Below, piece by piece: positions 8,415 through 18,555 of a stretch of 60,948 bases of DNA. The DNA comes from an uncultured Bacteroidales bacterium (GTDB taxonomy: Bacteria > Bacteroidota > Bacteroidia > Bacteroidales > P3), in contig ONLQ01000013.1 in assembly GCA_900318665.1 (NCBI GenBank), positions 1-60,948 of the forward strand, given 5' to 3'. Made by a program: the position numbers and the translations under genes. Below the pieces are notes generated by a model, which was not told the origin of the DNA, did no database searches, and saw only the letters and a list, made by a program, of their open reading frames with translations. The stretch's first letter is position 1; each line of letters opens with the position of its first letter.

Positions 8415-8422
8415 CAAAGATA
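8415..8422 (-). promoter_or_regulatory. -7 box (TATCTTTG) of the porQ operon
   Basis: TATCTTTG on the minus strand ends 52 bp before the porQ ATG. A TTTG lies 16 bp upstream (8439-8442), shorter than the usual 19-21 bp. Stems GGAAACAA (8434-8441)/TTGTTTCC (8459-8466) and TACGTTTTT (8421-8429)/AAAAACGTA (8450-8458) overlap the promoter and may end transcripts coming from the cargo genes. Confidence 0.5.
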
Positions 8423-8484
8423 CGTTTTTTCAAGGAAACAAACACGCCTAAAAACGTATTGTTTCCCAATATTGGAAAGGGCGA

Positions 8485-8574
8485 TTATCGCACTATAAGC
8501 ACACTGCCCGTAATAGTGTGATTATTGAGCGGTTGGGCGATTGTGGTATAGCGCACAGTATAGACATAAGTAAA
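8485..8574 (-). pseudogene. Out-of-frame remnant of a type B T9SS sorting domain
   Basis: In a frame different from the 2225-aa gene, the minus strand encodes FTYVYTVRYTT ... TGSVLIVR followed by TAA at 8485-8487. This is the expected C-terminal end of the gliding-motility-associated sorting domain (compare YTYVINYTS...GTVVLLR and VYVYLVRYTT...GTIILAR in the sibling proteins). It shows that the 2225-aa protein once ended here. About 30 codons between its CRIY and this segment are missing. Confidence 0.8.
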
Positions 8575-11500
8575 TCCGACACTCGAACGATGCGAGCGCG
8601 CAAGTGGCGATAAAGAAATAGTTGTTTGACGGCAATTCGGGGGTAATCACCGACGGCGCCCAGAAGCGGGCTCCATCGTAGGAAACGATGAAGCGGGCCG
8701 TGTCGGTACAGCCCAAGTTGCTACTCACAGCGAGAACAACGCGAAGTGTATCGACGTCAGACGGATAGGGGAACGAAATCTGAGGCGATGTGCCATAAGA
8801 ACGGCCACCGACAGTCCATGTGCGAGTGATGGAATTGAGCGAACGGTCGGCAAGTTGAACTTCTTGGCCCTCGGCAGTAACAATGTCGGGCGAAAGTTTG
8901 TAATCGGCCACCACGGGGTCATCTATCCGAAGCACAAGGTTGCGAACGCTGTCACAGCCATTAACGGCAAAGAAATGAACATTAGGTTGGTCGGTAGGCT
9001 CAGAGTAAACACTATCGTCTATCCACTCATAACTACCGCCGTAACAGATTATTATATCGTCGGTATCGTTGTACGACGGCAATGTGGCAAGATGGAGGGT
9101 CATAACGCTGTCGCAACCATCTGTCGTATAGTGATTTATGACATAGGTGCCTTCCTTATGGTAATAGCCGCCATCAAAATACTGGCTACGATTGTCGCAA
9201 ATAGTGTCGTATTCAGTGTGATAGAAGGTCTCATAAACGGTAAGAAACAGATGTACCATGCTGTCGCAGCGATGCGTGGAAACGAGCGGCACATCGTAAA
9301 ATCCCGGCAAATGGAACCGCTTTGCACCAACGGTGTAGTAATCGGCATAACAAATAGACGCATCGACGGTCATGTCGTAGGTTGGGTACACCACAAGCGT
9401 AAGTGTCACGATACTGTCGGCACCAGTCGATGCCTCAAGGAGTGTCGATTTAACATCGCTGGCGATGAAAAGCGAGTCGCGCCACACGAGAGGCATAAAG
9501 TTGTCACATACCGAGGTGTCAAATCTTGTATATTGATTCCAATAGACATGGAGCGAATAGGTTATGAGACTGTCGCAGCCCACGGCGTTGGTTCGAAGCA
9601 GAAGTGTGTCGCGCTGCGAGATGAAGAAACGAAGCCCAGCAAAGCGCACTGGCAGAGCGTTTTCTACCACTGTATCGTGCTGAACGTAAGTACTATTGCG
9701 TAACACGTGTAGGTTCATAGTCAACACACTGTCGGCACCGTTGGTTGTTCGGAGTGTTACCGTGTGCGAGCCTTCGTCGGAAAACGTGTAGCCGTTCCAT
9801 CGGAGTGGCAACGAGTTTTCGCAGATTGTGCTGTCGGCTGAGGCAGTGACATTGCCCCAAACGTGGAGCGAGTATGTGATTAGGCTGTCGCAGCCCGCAG
9901 CATTTACTCTCACGATAAGCGTATCGGACTGCTGCTCATAAAAATAAAGGTATGCAAAACTTATTGGCAATAGGTTTTCGACCGTAGTATCGCGGAACGT
10001 GCGGTAGGTGTTACGCAATACGTGCATTCGCATTATCACAAGGCTGTCCTCGCCATGGGAGCCATTAAGCATAACTTGTTGCGTGCCATCGGTGGTAAAG
10101 GTGCGACCATTCCATACTATGGGCATATAGTTCTCGCATAATGAACTGTCGAGCGTGGTGGTCTGATTCCAATAGACGTGTAGCGAATAAGTTATGAGGC
10201 TGTCGCAGCCTACGGCATTGGTGCGAAGTATCAGCGTGTCGGATTGACAGGTCGAGAAAGACAGACCCGCAAAGCGCACTGGCAAACTATTTTCTACTAT
10301 GGTATCGTGCTGGGCATAGGTGCTGTTGCGCAACACATGGAGATTCATAGTTAACACACTGTCGGCTCTGTTGGTTGTTCGGAGTGTTACCGTGTGCGAG
10401 CCTTCGTCGGCAAATGTGTAATCGTTCCATACGAGCGGCAACGAGTTTTCGCATATAGTGCTGTCGGCTGAGGCAGTAACATTGCCCCAAACGTGAAGCG
10501 AGTATGTGATTAGGCTGTCGCAGCCCGCCGCATTTACTCTCACGATAAGCGTATCGGACTGCTGCTCATAAAAATAAAGGTCTGCAAAATTGATTGGCAA
10601 AAGGTTTTCGACCGTAGTATCGCGGAACGTGCGGTAGGTGTTACGCAATACGTGCATTCGCATTATCACAAGGCTGTCCTCGCCATGGGAGCCATTGAGC
10701 ATAACTTGTTGCGTGCCGTCGGTAGCAAAGGTGCGACCATTCCATACTATGGGCATAAAGTTCTCGCATAATGAACTGTCGAGCGTGATGGTCTGATTCC
10801 AATAGACGTGTAACGAATAGGTTATTAGGCTGTCGCAGCCTACGGCGTTGGTGCGATGTATCAGCGTGTCAGATTGACGGGTCGAGAAAGACAGACCCGC
10901 AAAGCGCACTGGCAAAGTGTTTTCCACTACAGTGTCGTGCTGTGCGTAGGTGCTGTTACGCAACACATGGAGGCGCATTGTCAGCACACTGTCGGCACCG
11001 TGGGTTGTTCGGAGTGTTACCGTGTGCGAGCCTTCGTCGGCAAATGAGTAGCCGTTCCATCGGAGTGGCAACGAGTTTTCGCAGATTGTACTATCAGCGG
11101 TGGCAGTGACATTGCGCCAGACGTGGAGCGAATATGTGATTAGGCTATCGCAACCAGCCGCATTGACTCGCACTAATAAAGTATCGAGCTGCTGACCATA
11201 AAAATTGAGACCAGCGAAGCGTATAGGCAATAGGTTTTCAATAGTTGTATCTCGGTAGGTGCGGTAGGTGTTACGCAGAACGTGCATTCGCATTATTACA
11301 AGGCTATCCTCGCCGTGTGCTCCGGTGAGAAGAACTTGTTGCGTGCCGTCGGTGGTAAAGGTGCGACCGTTCCAAACTATTGGCATATTGTTCTCGCAGA
11401 GTGTACTATCGAGCGTGGTGGTCTTGTTCCAATAGACGTGTAGAGAATAGGTTATTAGACTATCGCAGCCTACGGCATTGGTTCGAACTATTAACGTGTC

Positions 11501-14500
11501 AGATTGGCGAGTTGAGAAAGACAGACCCGCAAAGCGTACTGGCAAAGTGTTTTCCACTACAGTGTCGTGTTGTGCGTAGGTGCTGTTGCGCAACACATGG
11601 AGGCGCATAGTCAATACACTGTCGGCACCGTGAGTTGTTCGGAGTGTTACCGTGTGCGAGCCCTCATTAGCAAACGTGTAACCATTCCATCGCAGCGGCA
11701 ACGAGTTTTCACATATTGTGCTGTCGGCTGTGGCAGTGACATTTCGCCAGACATGAAGCGAGTATATGATTAGGCTGTCGCAGCCCACTGCATTGACTCG
11801 CCGCAAAATAGTATCGGACTGCTGGCGAGCAAAGGAGAGTCCAGCAAAACGTACTGGCAGACGATTCTCTACCACGGTGTCGCGATAGGTGCGATAGGTG
11901 TTACGCAACACATGTAGGCGCATGTAAACGACACTATCTTCGCCGTGAGAGCCAGCGAATGTTTTTGAGGCGATGCTTTCGTTGTTGAACTGATGGCCGT
12001 TCCATGTCAGAGGCAGAGCACCCTCGCACACGGTGGAATCGAGCATCACACCAACGTTGTCGTGAACAAAAAGAGAATAGTTGATAAGGCTATCGCAGCC
12101 CGCCACATTAGTTCGTCGGATTAGCGTGTCGGATTGTGCTTGGGAGAATGTTAGTCCCGCGAAATGAATGGGTAGGTTGTTTTGGACTACTGTGTCACGA
12201 CGAGTATAGGTTGAGTTGCGCAAGACCTTTAGTCTCATCGTAAGCAGACTATCGGCTCCATGAGAGGTGCGCAAGGTTATGGTGCGGTTTGTGGAGTTTG
12301 TGAAAGTCTGGTTGTTCCAAGATAGTGGCAAAGAGTTTTCGCAGATGGTACTATCGGCTGTCGCGGAGACATTTTGCCACACATGGAGTGAATATGTAAT
12401 AAGGCTGTCGCAGCCAACCGAGTTTGTTCGGACAATCAACGTATCGTTTTGTCGGCGAGAGAATTGGAGTCCCGCAAAACTGACAGGAAGACTGTTTTGC
12501 ACGACAGTGTCGTGGCGGGTGTAACGGCTATTGTGGAGGACATGGAGACGCATCAATATGATGCTGTCCTGGCCATGCGACCCGACAAGTGTTTTTGACT
12601 TATTGCCTTCTGAGGAAAATGTTTGTCCGTTCCAAGAGAGAGGCAATTCGTTTTCGCAGATCGTTCTGTCGAGAGTTACAGATACGTTATTATATACATG
12701 TAGAGAATAGCGAATTAGACTGTCGCAACCCACTGCGTTTGTTCGCCGTAATGTTGTATCTCTTTGGGAAGAGGTGAATGTTAGACCTGCAAATATAACT
12801 GGGAGTCGGTTCTCGACAACAGTGTCACGACTTATGCTTGTTGAATTACGTTTTGCTGTAAGTTTTAGCGTGATAACACTATCGGCATTATGCGAATTGC
12901 GAATTGTGATAGTTTGGGTGCTTGTGCCAGTGAAACGTTGTCCGTGCCAGGTCAGAGGCAGATTGCCTTCACACACTGAGGTATCAAGACTTGCCGAGGT
13001 GTTTTTCCACACATGAAGCGAATAGGTTATTGTGCTGTCGCAGCCGACGGTATTTGTGCGCCGTAGGATTGTATCGTGTTGTTTCTGTCGGAATGTTAGA
13101 CCTGCGAATGCAACAGGAAGGTTGTTCTCTACCACGGTATCATGGCGTTCGTAACGGCTGTTTCTTAATACTGACAGACGTAGGGTTACAACACTGTCGC
13201 CACCCATAGAGTTGCGAAGTGTAAACGAACGACTATCAGCATTGGAGAAAACATATCCTCGCCATGTGATTGGGAGACTGTTTTCGCACACAGAAGTATC
13301 AATAGTGACGGCGTTGTTGACGTCGATGGTTAAATTGAAATGGATAATGCTGTCGCAGCCATGAATCGATGTGTATCGCAACGTTGTATCTATTGAGGAG
13401 GAATAGGCTCTGCCATTAAAAACGTATGGTACTTCTCTGTAAGTTATTGCACGTGTGATTGTATTGTTGTAGGTGGGATAGGAAATTAGATTTAATCGGT
13501 CGGTGCTGTCGCAACCATTAGCAGCACGCATAGTCTTTGAATAGAAACCAGTGCCTTCGTAGTCGCTGTTGTTCCAACGGAATGATTGTCCGTCGCAGAG
13601 TGTTTTTGAGGTAGAGCCAGAGGAGTTTGGCAAGATTTTTATATTTGCCAACAAGGTGTCGTAGCGTGTCACGTCGCAACGCGCCTCAGAGATGGCAAGG
13701 ATGGCTCGGATATTGAAACTTCCAGAAACAGTGTATGTGTGTGTCGATGAAAGTCCTTGCCCCGAGGAGCCGTCGCCATAGAACCATCGAATTGAGGAGA
13801 TGGAATAGTCGGAAGCAGCACGCATATCGACCCTGCGCCCAATACACGATTCAACGGGAATGCTAACGGCATCGACAGGAGTGTTATTGACATAGAGTTG
13901 CAACCCAAGGTCAACGGCATTGGAACCTACGGAATAGGAATAACTTTCGTACTCGCCAAGACCATAGACATGAGCGACAAAGCCGCCTTTTGTATTTTCG
14001 AGAGTGTGAGAACCATAACTGATTGGTATGCGAGCGTAGGAATAAGTGGTATTGCTTGGCACAGAACGGAAGTATGATGCAACATTGACTCCATTGAGCG
14101 TCATACCAGACACATCGCTGGTTGTGGTGACCACGTTCACGTAGTGGTTGGTGGTGTATTCTGTTGTGAAAGTCCCGAAGGTTACTTTGCTCATCTGCTG
14201 TTCGATAGGACTGATGAGAACCATCGATGGGTCGCCAATGCTGGAAAACTGCATATCTGCGCCCGTAAAGTATAGGAAAACCTGTGCCGGCTGTGATGTC
14301 TCTACAAAAATAACTCCCACAGAGGAGCGTAGGGTGTATTCATAGGTCTGCCCTGCTGAAAGTGTCGTAGCATATACGCCATTGATTTTCACTATACAGT
14401 TGTTATCGGAAGCCGTGATAAGTACACGGTCCTCGTCACGCATAGAAGAAGATGTCACAACAAATTTACGCCCGTGAAAACTTACGGGCATAAGTTGTTC

Positions 14501-15199
14501 GACAAGATGGTCGCCGCAGCATACATTTTCGGGAACTTGGGTTACGGAGTTGCCAGCAAAAACGGCTATGGGCTTGCAGTCGTGTGCGGTGATTCTCGTT
14601 CCGGCGAGACCACCGTTTTCGAGACTTCCAGTCTGATAGGTCTGACCTTTATTGAGCGTGATGACGTAAGGACGTGCATTGCTGCGGTCTAATGGCGTAG
14701 AGGTGGGTTCAATGTCTATTAGGGTATTGTCCTGCGTGGCTACTATAATAAACTCGCTGGGTGCGCCTAAATTGAAATAGGTCTGCACTATATATTCGTC
14801 GCGCAAAGCACTTGTGGGGAGAATATTTGTTACGTCAAACGATGCAGGGTAATAGTTTGATGCGTAGAGCGAGACGGTGTCGGTGGTTGTTACATGCAGA
14901 CCTCGTGCATGGGTGCCGGCATAACTAGTATAGGCCTGTGCGGCAGGTATGCTAACATTTGTTACAACGCCAGGACTGACGTTGAACGTGGTCGTCCATC
15001 CAGTGTTAGGATTAGATACTCGACCGGTACACATTCTTTGTCCGGTTACGATAAGTTTCAAATCAGAAACATTACCGTAGTTGTTGAGGAAAGTAAGCCA
15101 AAAATCCTTACCCTGCGTAGATGGCGCTTGCGCTTCTATCGAAGCATTATATCCAAGGCATAAGGCAAAAAGGCTGATAATGAAAAACCAACGCCTCAT
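8522..15199 (-). CDS. Giant secreted repeat protein, IgGFc-binding-like N-terminus, broken T9SS tail
   Basis: The 2225-aa product has a signal peptide (1-23), then a ~400-residue region resembling the IgGFc-binding protein N-terminal domain (GKDFWLTFLNNYG near residue 30, FIIVATQDNTLIDIEPT near 150). A PKD-like domain follows (WFYGDGSSGQGLSSTHTY). Twelve tandem units of 105 aa come next, each with a 'CEN-LP-W-G' half and a 'GCDSLITYSLHV' half. Two or three more diverged CDS modules and a final PKD-like stretch lead into FWAPSVITPELPSNNYFF, the beginning of a type B T9SS sorting domain. After CRIY the frame leaves the domain and stops at 8522, while its true end survives in another frame at 8485-8574. 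The protein therefore likely lacks a usable T9SS signal. It is second in a unit with the 1042-aa gene (39 bp apart). Confidence 0.85.
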   Translation of the reverse strand: MRRWFFIISLFALCLGYNASIEAQAPSTQGKDFWLTFLNNYGNVSDLKLIVTGQRMCTGRVSNPNTGWTTTFNVSPGVVTNVSIPAAQAYTSYAGTHARGLHVTTTDTVSLYASNYYPASFDVTNILPTSALRDEYIVQTYFNLGAPSEFIIVATQDNTLIDIEPTSTPLDRSNARPYVITLNKGQTYQTGSLENGGLAGTRITAHDCKPIAVFAGNSVTQVPENVCCGDHLVEQLMPVSFHGRKFVVTSSSMRDEDRVLITASDNNCIVKINGVYATTLSAGQTYEYTLRSSVGVIFVETSQPAQVFLYFTGADMQFSSIGDPSMVLISPIEQQMSKVTFGTFTTEYTTNHYVNVVTTTSDVSGMTLNGVNVASYFRSVPSNTTYSYARIPISYGSHTLENTKGGFVAHVYGLGEYESYSYSVGSNAVDLGLQLYVNNTPVDAVSIPVESCIGRRVDMRAASDYSISSIRWFYGDGSSGQGLSSTHTYTVSGSFNIRAILAISEARCDVTRYDTLLANIKILPNSSGSTSKTLCDGQSFRWNNSDYEGTGFYSKTMRAANGCDSTDRLNLISYPTYNNTITRAITYREVPYVFNGRAYSSSIDTTLRYTSIHGCDSIIHFNLTIDVNNAVTIDTSVCENSLPITWRGYVFSNADSRSFTLRNSMGGDSVVTLRLSVLRNSRYERHDTVVENNLPVAFAGLTFRQKQHDTILRRTNTVGCDSTITYSLHVWKNTSASLDTSVCEGNLPLTWHGQRFTGTSTQTITIRNSHNADSVITLKLTAKRNSTSISRDTVVENRLPVIFAGLTFTSSQRDTTLRRTNAVGCDSLIRYSLHVYNNVSVTLDRTICENELPLSWNGQTFSSEGNKSKTLVGSHGQDSIILMRLHVLHNSRYTRHDTVVQNSLPVSFAGLQFSRRQNDTLIVRTNSVGCDSLITYSLHVWQNVSATADSTICENSLPLSWNNQTFTNSTNRTITLRTSHGADSLLTMRLKVLRNSTYTRRDTVVQNNLPIHFAGLTFSQAQSDTLIRRTNVAGCDSLINYSLFVHDNVGVMLDSTVCEGALPLTWNGHQFNNESIASKTFAGSHGEDSVVYMRLHVLRNTYRTYRDTVVENRLPVRFAGLSFARQQSDTILRRVNAVGCDSLIIYSLHVWRNVTATADSTICENSLPLRWNGYTFANEGSHTVTLRTTHGADSVLTMRLHVLRNSTYAQHDTVVENTLPVRFAGLSFSTRQSDTLIVRTNAVGCDSLITYSLHVYWNKTTTLDSTLCENNMPIVWNGRTFTTDGTQQVLLTGAHGEDSLVIMRMHVLRNTYRTYRDTTIENLLPIRFAGLNFYGQQLDTLLVRVNAAGCDSLITYSLHVWRNVTATADSTICENSLPLRWNGYSFADEGSHTVTLRTTHGADSVLTMRLHVLRNSTYAQHDTVVENTLPVRFAGLSFSTRQSDTLIHRTNAVGCDSLITYSLHVYWNQTITLDSSLCENFMPIVWNGRTFATDGTQQVMLNGSHGEDSLVIMRMHVLRNTYRTFRDTTVENLLPINFADLYFYEQQSDTLIVRVNAAGCDSLITYSLHVWGNVTASADSTICENSLPLVWNDYTFADEGSHTVTLRTTNRADSVLTMNLHVLRNSTYAQHDTIVENSLPVRFAGLSFSTCQSDTLILRTNAVGCDSLITYSLHVYWNQTTTLDSSLCENYMPIVWNGRTFTTDGTQQVMLNGSHGEDSLVIMRMHVLRNTYRTFRDTTVENLLPISFAYLYFYEQQSDTLIVRVNAAGCDSLITYSLHVWGNVTASADSTICENSLPLRWNGYTFSDEGSHTVTLRTTNGADSVLTMNLHVLRNSTYVQHDTVVENALPVRFAGLRFFISQRDTLLLRTNAVGCDSLITYSLHVYWNQYTRFDTSVCDNFMPLVWRDSLFIASDVKSTLLEASTGADSIVTLTLVVYPTYDMTVDASICYADYYTVGAKRFHLPGFYDVPLVSTHRCDSMVHLFLTVYETFYHTEYDTICDNRSQYFDGGYYHKEGTYVINHYTTDGCDSVMTLHLATLPSYNDTDDIIICYGGSYEWIDDSVYSEPTDQPNVHFFAVNGCDSVRNLVLRIDDPVVADYKLSPDIVTAEGQEVQLADRSLNSITRTWTVGGRSYGTSPQISFPYPSDVDTLRVVLAVSSNLGCTDTARFIVSYDGARFWAPSVITPELPSNNYFFIATCALASFECRIYLCLYCALYHNRPTAQ
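9535..13320 (-). repeat. Twelve 315-bp tandem repeats with a 630-bp higher-order period
   Basis: Equivalent landmarks recur every 315 bp; in the 3' half (about 9.5-11.8 kb) alternate units are more alike, so near-identical sequence returns every 630 bp (for example blocks at 9831, 10461, 11091 and 11721). Upstream units are more diverged. The pattern implies recent duplication of two-unit blocks. Confidence 0.88.
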
Positions 15200-15238
15200 A
15201 ATGCCATAGGATAGTTTTTGCTCGGCTACTTCCTTAAG

Positions 15239-18200
15239 TTATCGAGCAAGAATTATCGTGCCTTTCTTGTAACGCCAACGCTCGGTATCGTGGATGGTGG
15301 TGTATCTAACAAGATAGACATAGACACCTTGTGGGGCTATTTTGTCGCCAATGCGGCCGTTCCACACGTCGTCTTTGTCTTTGAACTTATATACCATCTG
15401 TCCACGACGGTCGTAGATAGTACATTCTAATTGGTCAACCTCAAAGCACTCGACACGAACAGTGTTGTTGTTGGGCTCGTAAGGCGTAAAGATATTGGGC
15501 ATCCACACATTCGATTTATCCATACGGATAATCATCGACGTTGTATCGGTGCAGCCATACTCACTTTCGATGGCAAGAATGACACGCACCGAATCCTGCT
15601 CAACGGGGAAATCGAAACATGCCACCTCCGACTGGGTGGTAGAACCATCGGGCATCCACCACGTGCGCCTGTAACTATTGACGCCATAGTCGTAGAGGCA
15701 GATACTGCCATTGTCGTGACTTGCGATTTCGGGCATGGCGTGTATCTTGGCCTTGGTCTTGTTGTCGAGTCCAAGGTTGAGGTGCAGGATACTGTCACAA
15801 CCTATAGCCGATTTCAGAACCACCGTTGGCGAAGTTGTAGGCTCATAATATGTCACACCATCAATCCAGGTATATTCCGCGCCTTTGCACAGCATGGCGC
15901 CAAAGGCCGTCTCGCTGGGGCTGTTGACCTTTGCATAGTTTTTCCACACAAAAGTGTCGCGACAGCCATCTCGAGAGATAGCATAGAGCGTCACGGTGTA
16001 TGTGCCTGTCGAATAGGTGTGCAGCGGCTCCTCGTTGGTTGACGATGCGCCATCGCCAAAAGTCCAAAGATAATGCTCGGCATTGGTCGAGAGGTTTTCA
16101 AACGCCATAGTATATGGCGAACAAAGGACATCAAGACTATCGGGGTCGGGGCCAAACAATGCTATTGGGTGAACACCCACGATGATAGCCACAGAGTCGA
16201 TGCCGACACAACGCGCATCGGAGCCGTTTGTGGCCTGATTGGTGACGGCGACCTTGTACCATGTTGTTGACTCTGCTGTCGGCGATATTATCTGCGTGGT
16301 CTCGCCTGTGCTCCATTCGTAGGAGTAGCGATAGCCACGGCCACGGGCGTGATTGTCGGCAGCATCAAACGAAGAAGTACCCGTCTGACAGAAAACGGGG
16401 TCGTCGCCGAGTTCAGGCTTGGGATTCCACAACACCGTGTAGTAACCCACCGAGTCCCATTTACAACCAAATTCGTCATAGACGTGCATTTCGGCATTGA
16501 AAAGTCCAGCGGTGTCGGTTGCCGAGAAATAGAATTTCCATGGGTCATCAACATCTCGACGCACATGAGTGGGATTAAAGCGGCCCGATTCGGGTGTCAC
16601 ATCCCATGTGATAGAGTCTATCTTGACATTATATTCGCAGTCGTCTTCATCGCTAATATTGCATATGTCGAGCGACCAACCGAACACCCAGCCATTGTCC
16701 TGCTCCCAGTTGTCGCAAATCTGGATCTTCCAGGTTCCGTTGAGAGGACAGCCAACAAGCGTCGAGAAATTATCGGCAGGTTTGTAATAATCTCTTCGAT
16801 TAGCATGGTCGCTGGGATGTTTGGTGGAGAACGACCGCGATCCTGCAGAAGAAGCGCCACTGCGAGAATAGGCTGCGGGTATAGGATCAAAGGTTACTGT
16901 CACAGCATCCTGATATTCGGAATTAGCCAAATAGTGAGGACCATTTCTTGTGGTGTTAGCAGGCTGTCCATCAACGAGGGTATAGTCGCCATTGCGCGAG
17001 AAACAGTAGTCAAGACCAATGCCTGGCGCATTATAGGATGCATCGCAGGCGTCGCTGCCATCCCACGAATGGTGTTCGTTGCCACCATAGGGATAGCCTG
17101 TAAAGATTCCACCACCCTCATAGGCTCCTACAGGAAGACCGCCGGTATTGTCTTTATATTTGAGCGTTGCCTTACGGCCATTAGGGCAAACAATGACCAA
17201 GTCGTAGTCGCCCATAAACTCATGCTCATAGTTGACGCATATAGAACAAATATCGCCCGCCGATGTTACTGTTGAGCCAGTAGGGAACTCGTCAAATGTA
17301 ACTGGCGCACTATAACAACGTGCGCTACCTGATGCACATCTTGGTCCGTCAGGTATAAAGGTCAGAGCCTCATTGGTGCGGGTGTGAATATTGCGTATTT
17401 CTATGGAATCGATACCAAGTGTGCTGTTTGCATCGTAACTTACCACAACCTCTAACTCGTCATTTTCACACACGGTGCCAAGGTTGCTTATAGTACGAAT
17501 AGGGTTAGTCGCCACTCGAATCTGAATCTGGTCCAACATCGAGGCCTCGCAGCCATTTCCGTCAACCATTTCAAGAATTAGTTTGTGGCAGCCAAGGGTG
17601 TCAATACGGCCATAAGAGATATGGTCCATACCGGTTGCCGACTGCACATGGTCGTCGTCATCGAAAGTCCATGTAAATCTGCTCGTGGCATCCGACGGAG
17701 TGTAATGACCCGTGAAGTTAGTATAATCGCCATAGCCATGAATACGAACGCCGTCGCCCGCGCACATGGTTATAACGGGTTTTTCATCATAATAGCGCAC
17801 CACGTCCTGAGCATAGACGATACCATTGCGCGTGCGCTCGAAAATTGTATCAATGTGAGGAGTGATAATCTCACAAGGCTTCAAACAAGTAACGTAGAAG
17901 AAGAAACCCGTATTAGTTCCTTGATGCACGGCAGTGCGGAAACGCACCGTGAGAGCATGGGTTGTTCTGTTGTTGGTTGGCGAAGCGTAAACTATAGTAC
18001 GAGCACCATTAAGCGGATTATGGTTGTTGTTGCAAGCAAGCAGCAGTGGAGATGAGGTCGAGGGACCATCGTAAATGTAGAGGGTGTCCTCTGGGGCAAT
18101 GTCGAAATGAGAAAAACTGAGAGCCAACACATTGGGTGCAGCACAAGGTCCGCCAGTGTTGGAACAGACAAAATACCAATCGCGACCCTTGCTATAGGTG

Positions 18201-18367
18201 CCACTGCCACCGTCGTCCTGAAGTTGGAACCCCTCGGCAGGCATATCCACCGTAGTCCCATTGGTTGTAGCATCGAGAGTATAGGTTACACTGCTGGTCT
18301 GTGCCGAAAGAGAAACGGTACCAACAAGTGCTAATATATAGATTGCTATGATTTTAGATAATCTCAT
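15239..18367 (-). CDS. T9SS cargo with CUB-like, PKD and P-domain-like modules, type B sorting domain
   Basis: A 1042-aa secreted multidomain protein. Signal peptide 1-22; CUB-like domain at about 25-170 (DTLYIYDGPSTSSPLLL); a PKD-like segment near 225-290; a proprotein-convertase P-like region at about 340-575 (MGDYDLVIVCPNG and GTWKIQICDNW); a clear PKD domain at about 725-800 (YLWTFGDGASSTNEEPLHTY); one CDS module (GCDSILHLNL); and a complete type B (gliding-motility-associated) T9SS sorting domain from WMPNIFTP to the end (IYDRRGQMVYKFKD, final GTIILAR). It is expected on the cell surface or released through the T9SS. First gene of a unit that continues into the 2225-aa gene, with its own -7 box 41 bp upstream. 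Binding target unknown. Confidence 0.88.
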   Translation of the reverse strand: MRLSKIIAIYILALVGTVSLSAQTSSVTYTLDATTNGTTVDMPAEGFQLQDDGGSGTYSKGRDWYFVCSNTGGPCAAPNVLALSFSHFDIAPEDTLYIYDGPSTSSPLLLACNNNHNPLNGARTIVYASPTNNRTTHALTVRFRTAVHQGTNTGFFFYVTCLKPCEIITPHIDTIFERTRNGIVYAQDVVRYYDEKPVITMCAGDGVRIHGYGDYTNFTGHYTPSDATSRFTWTFDDDDHVQSATGMDHISYGRIDTLGCHKLILEMVDGNGCEASMLDQIQIRVATNPIRTISNLGTVCENDELEVVVSYDANSTLGIDSIEIRNIHTRTNEALTFIPDGPRCASGSARCYSAPVTFDEFPTGSTVTSAGDICSICVNYEHEFMGDYDLVIVCPNGRKATLKYKDNTGGLPVGAYEGGGIFTGYPYGGNEHHSWDGSDACDASYNAPGIGLDYCFSRNGDYTLVDGQPANTTRNGPHYLANSEYQDAVTVTFDPIPAAYSRSGASSAGSRSFSTKHPSDHANRRDYYKPADNFSTLVGCPLNGTWKIQICDNWEQDNGWVFGWSLDICNISDEDDCEYNVKIDSITWDVTPESGRFNPTHVRRDVDDPWKFYFSATDTAGLFNAEMHVYDEFGCKWDSVGYYTVLWNPKPELGDDPVFCQTGTSSFDAADNHARGRGYRYSYEWSTGETTQIISPTAESTTWYKVAVTNQATNGSDARCVGIDSVAIIVGVHPIALFGPDPDSLDVLCSPYTMAFENLSTNAEHYLWTFGDGASSTNEEPLHTYSTGTYTVTLYAISRDGCRDTFVWKNYAKVNSPSETAFGAMLCKGAEYTWIDGVTYYEPTTSPTVVLKSAIGCDSILHLNLGLDNKTKAKIHAMPEIASHDNGSICLYDYGVNSYRRTWWMPDGSTTQSEVACFDFPVEQDSVRVILAIESEYGCTDTTSMIIRMDKSNVWMPNIFTPYEPNNNTVRVECFEVDQLECTIYDRRGQMVYKFKDKDDVWNGRIGDKIAPQGVYVYLVRYTTIHDTERWRYKKGTIILAR

Positions 18368-18407
18368 GGCAAAAAACTTTACATGTTGACATACTTATTC
18401 CAATCTG

Positions 18408-18415
18408 CAAAGATA
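18408..18415 (-). promoter_or_regulatory. -7 box (TATCTTTG) for the 1042-aa and 2225-aa cargo genes
   Basis: TATCTTTG followed by GC on the minus strand, 40 bp before the ATG at 18367. It lies just after the terminator of the preceding unit; no clear -33 TTTG. Confidence 0.5.
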
Positions 18416-18497
18416 CAATTTTTTATGAAAAAAGAAAAAATCATTTCTGGCCGAGAGTTCTTGATACCAATTGAGGTCAATCATTTGTGATAAAAAG

Positions 18498-18536
18498 ACA
18501 CACAGGGCATCTCGGATTTTGAAATGCCCTGCGTGT
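18498..18536 (-). terminator. Rho-independent terminator after the 482-aa lipoprotein gene
   Basis: A 13-bp stem with one mismatch (arms 18498-18510 and 18524-18536, core CAGGGCAT/ATGCCCTG), followed on the minus strand by CTTTTTAT. It separates the lipoprotein from the next cargo unit. Confidence 0.75.
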
Positions 18537-18555
18537 TAAGAATATTGAAAGAACA

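Noticed and set aside
9535-13320. The regular 315-bp repeats as a CRISPR-like or satellite array
   Set aside because: Repeats are coding, in frame, and specify a 105-aa protein unit; no short repeat-spacer structure exists.
8522-15199. Interpreting the IgGFc-binding-like domain as proof of a virulence factor
   Set aside because: The domain occurs in many environmental and gut Bacteroidetes proteins; no host interaction can be read from the sequence.
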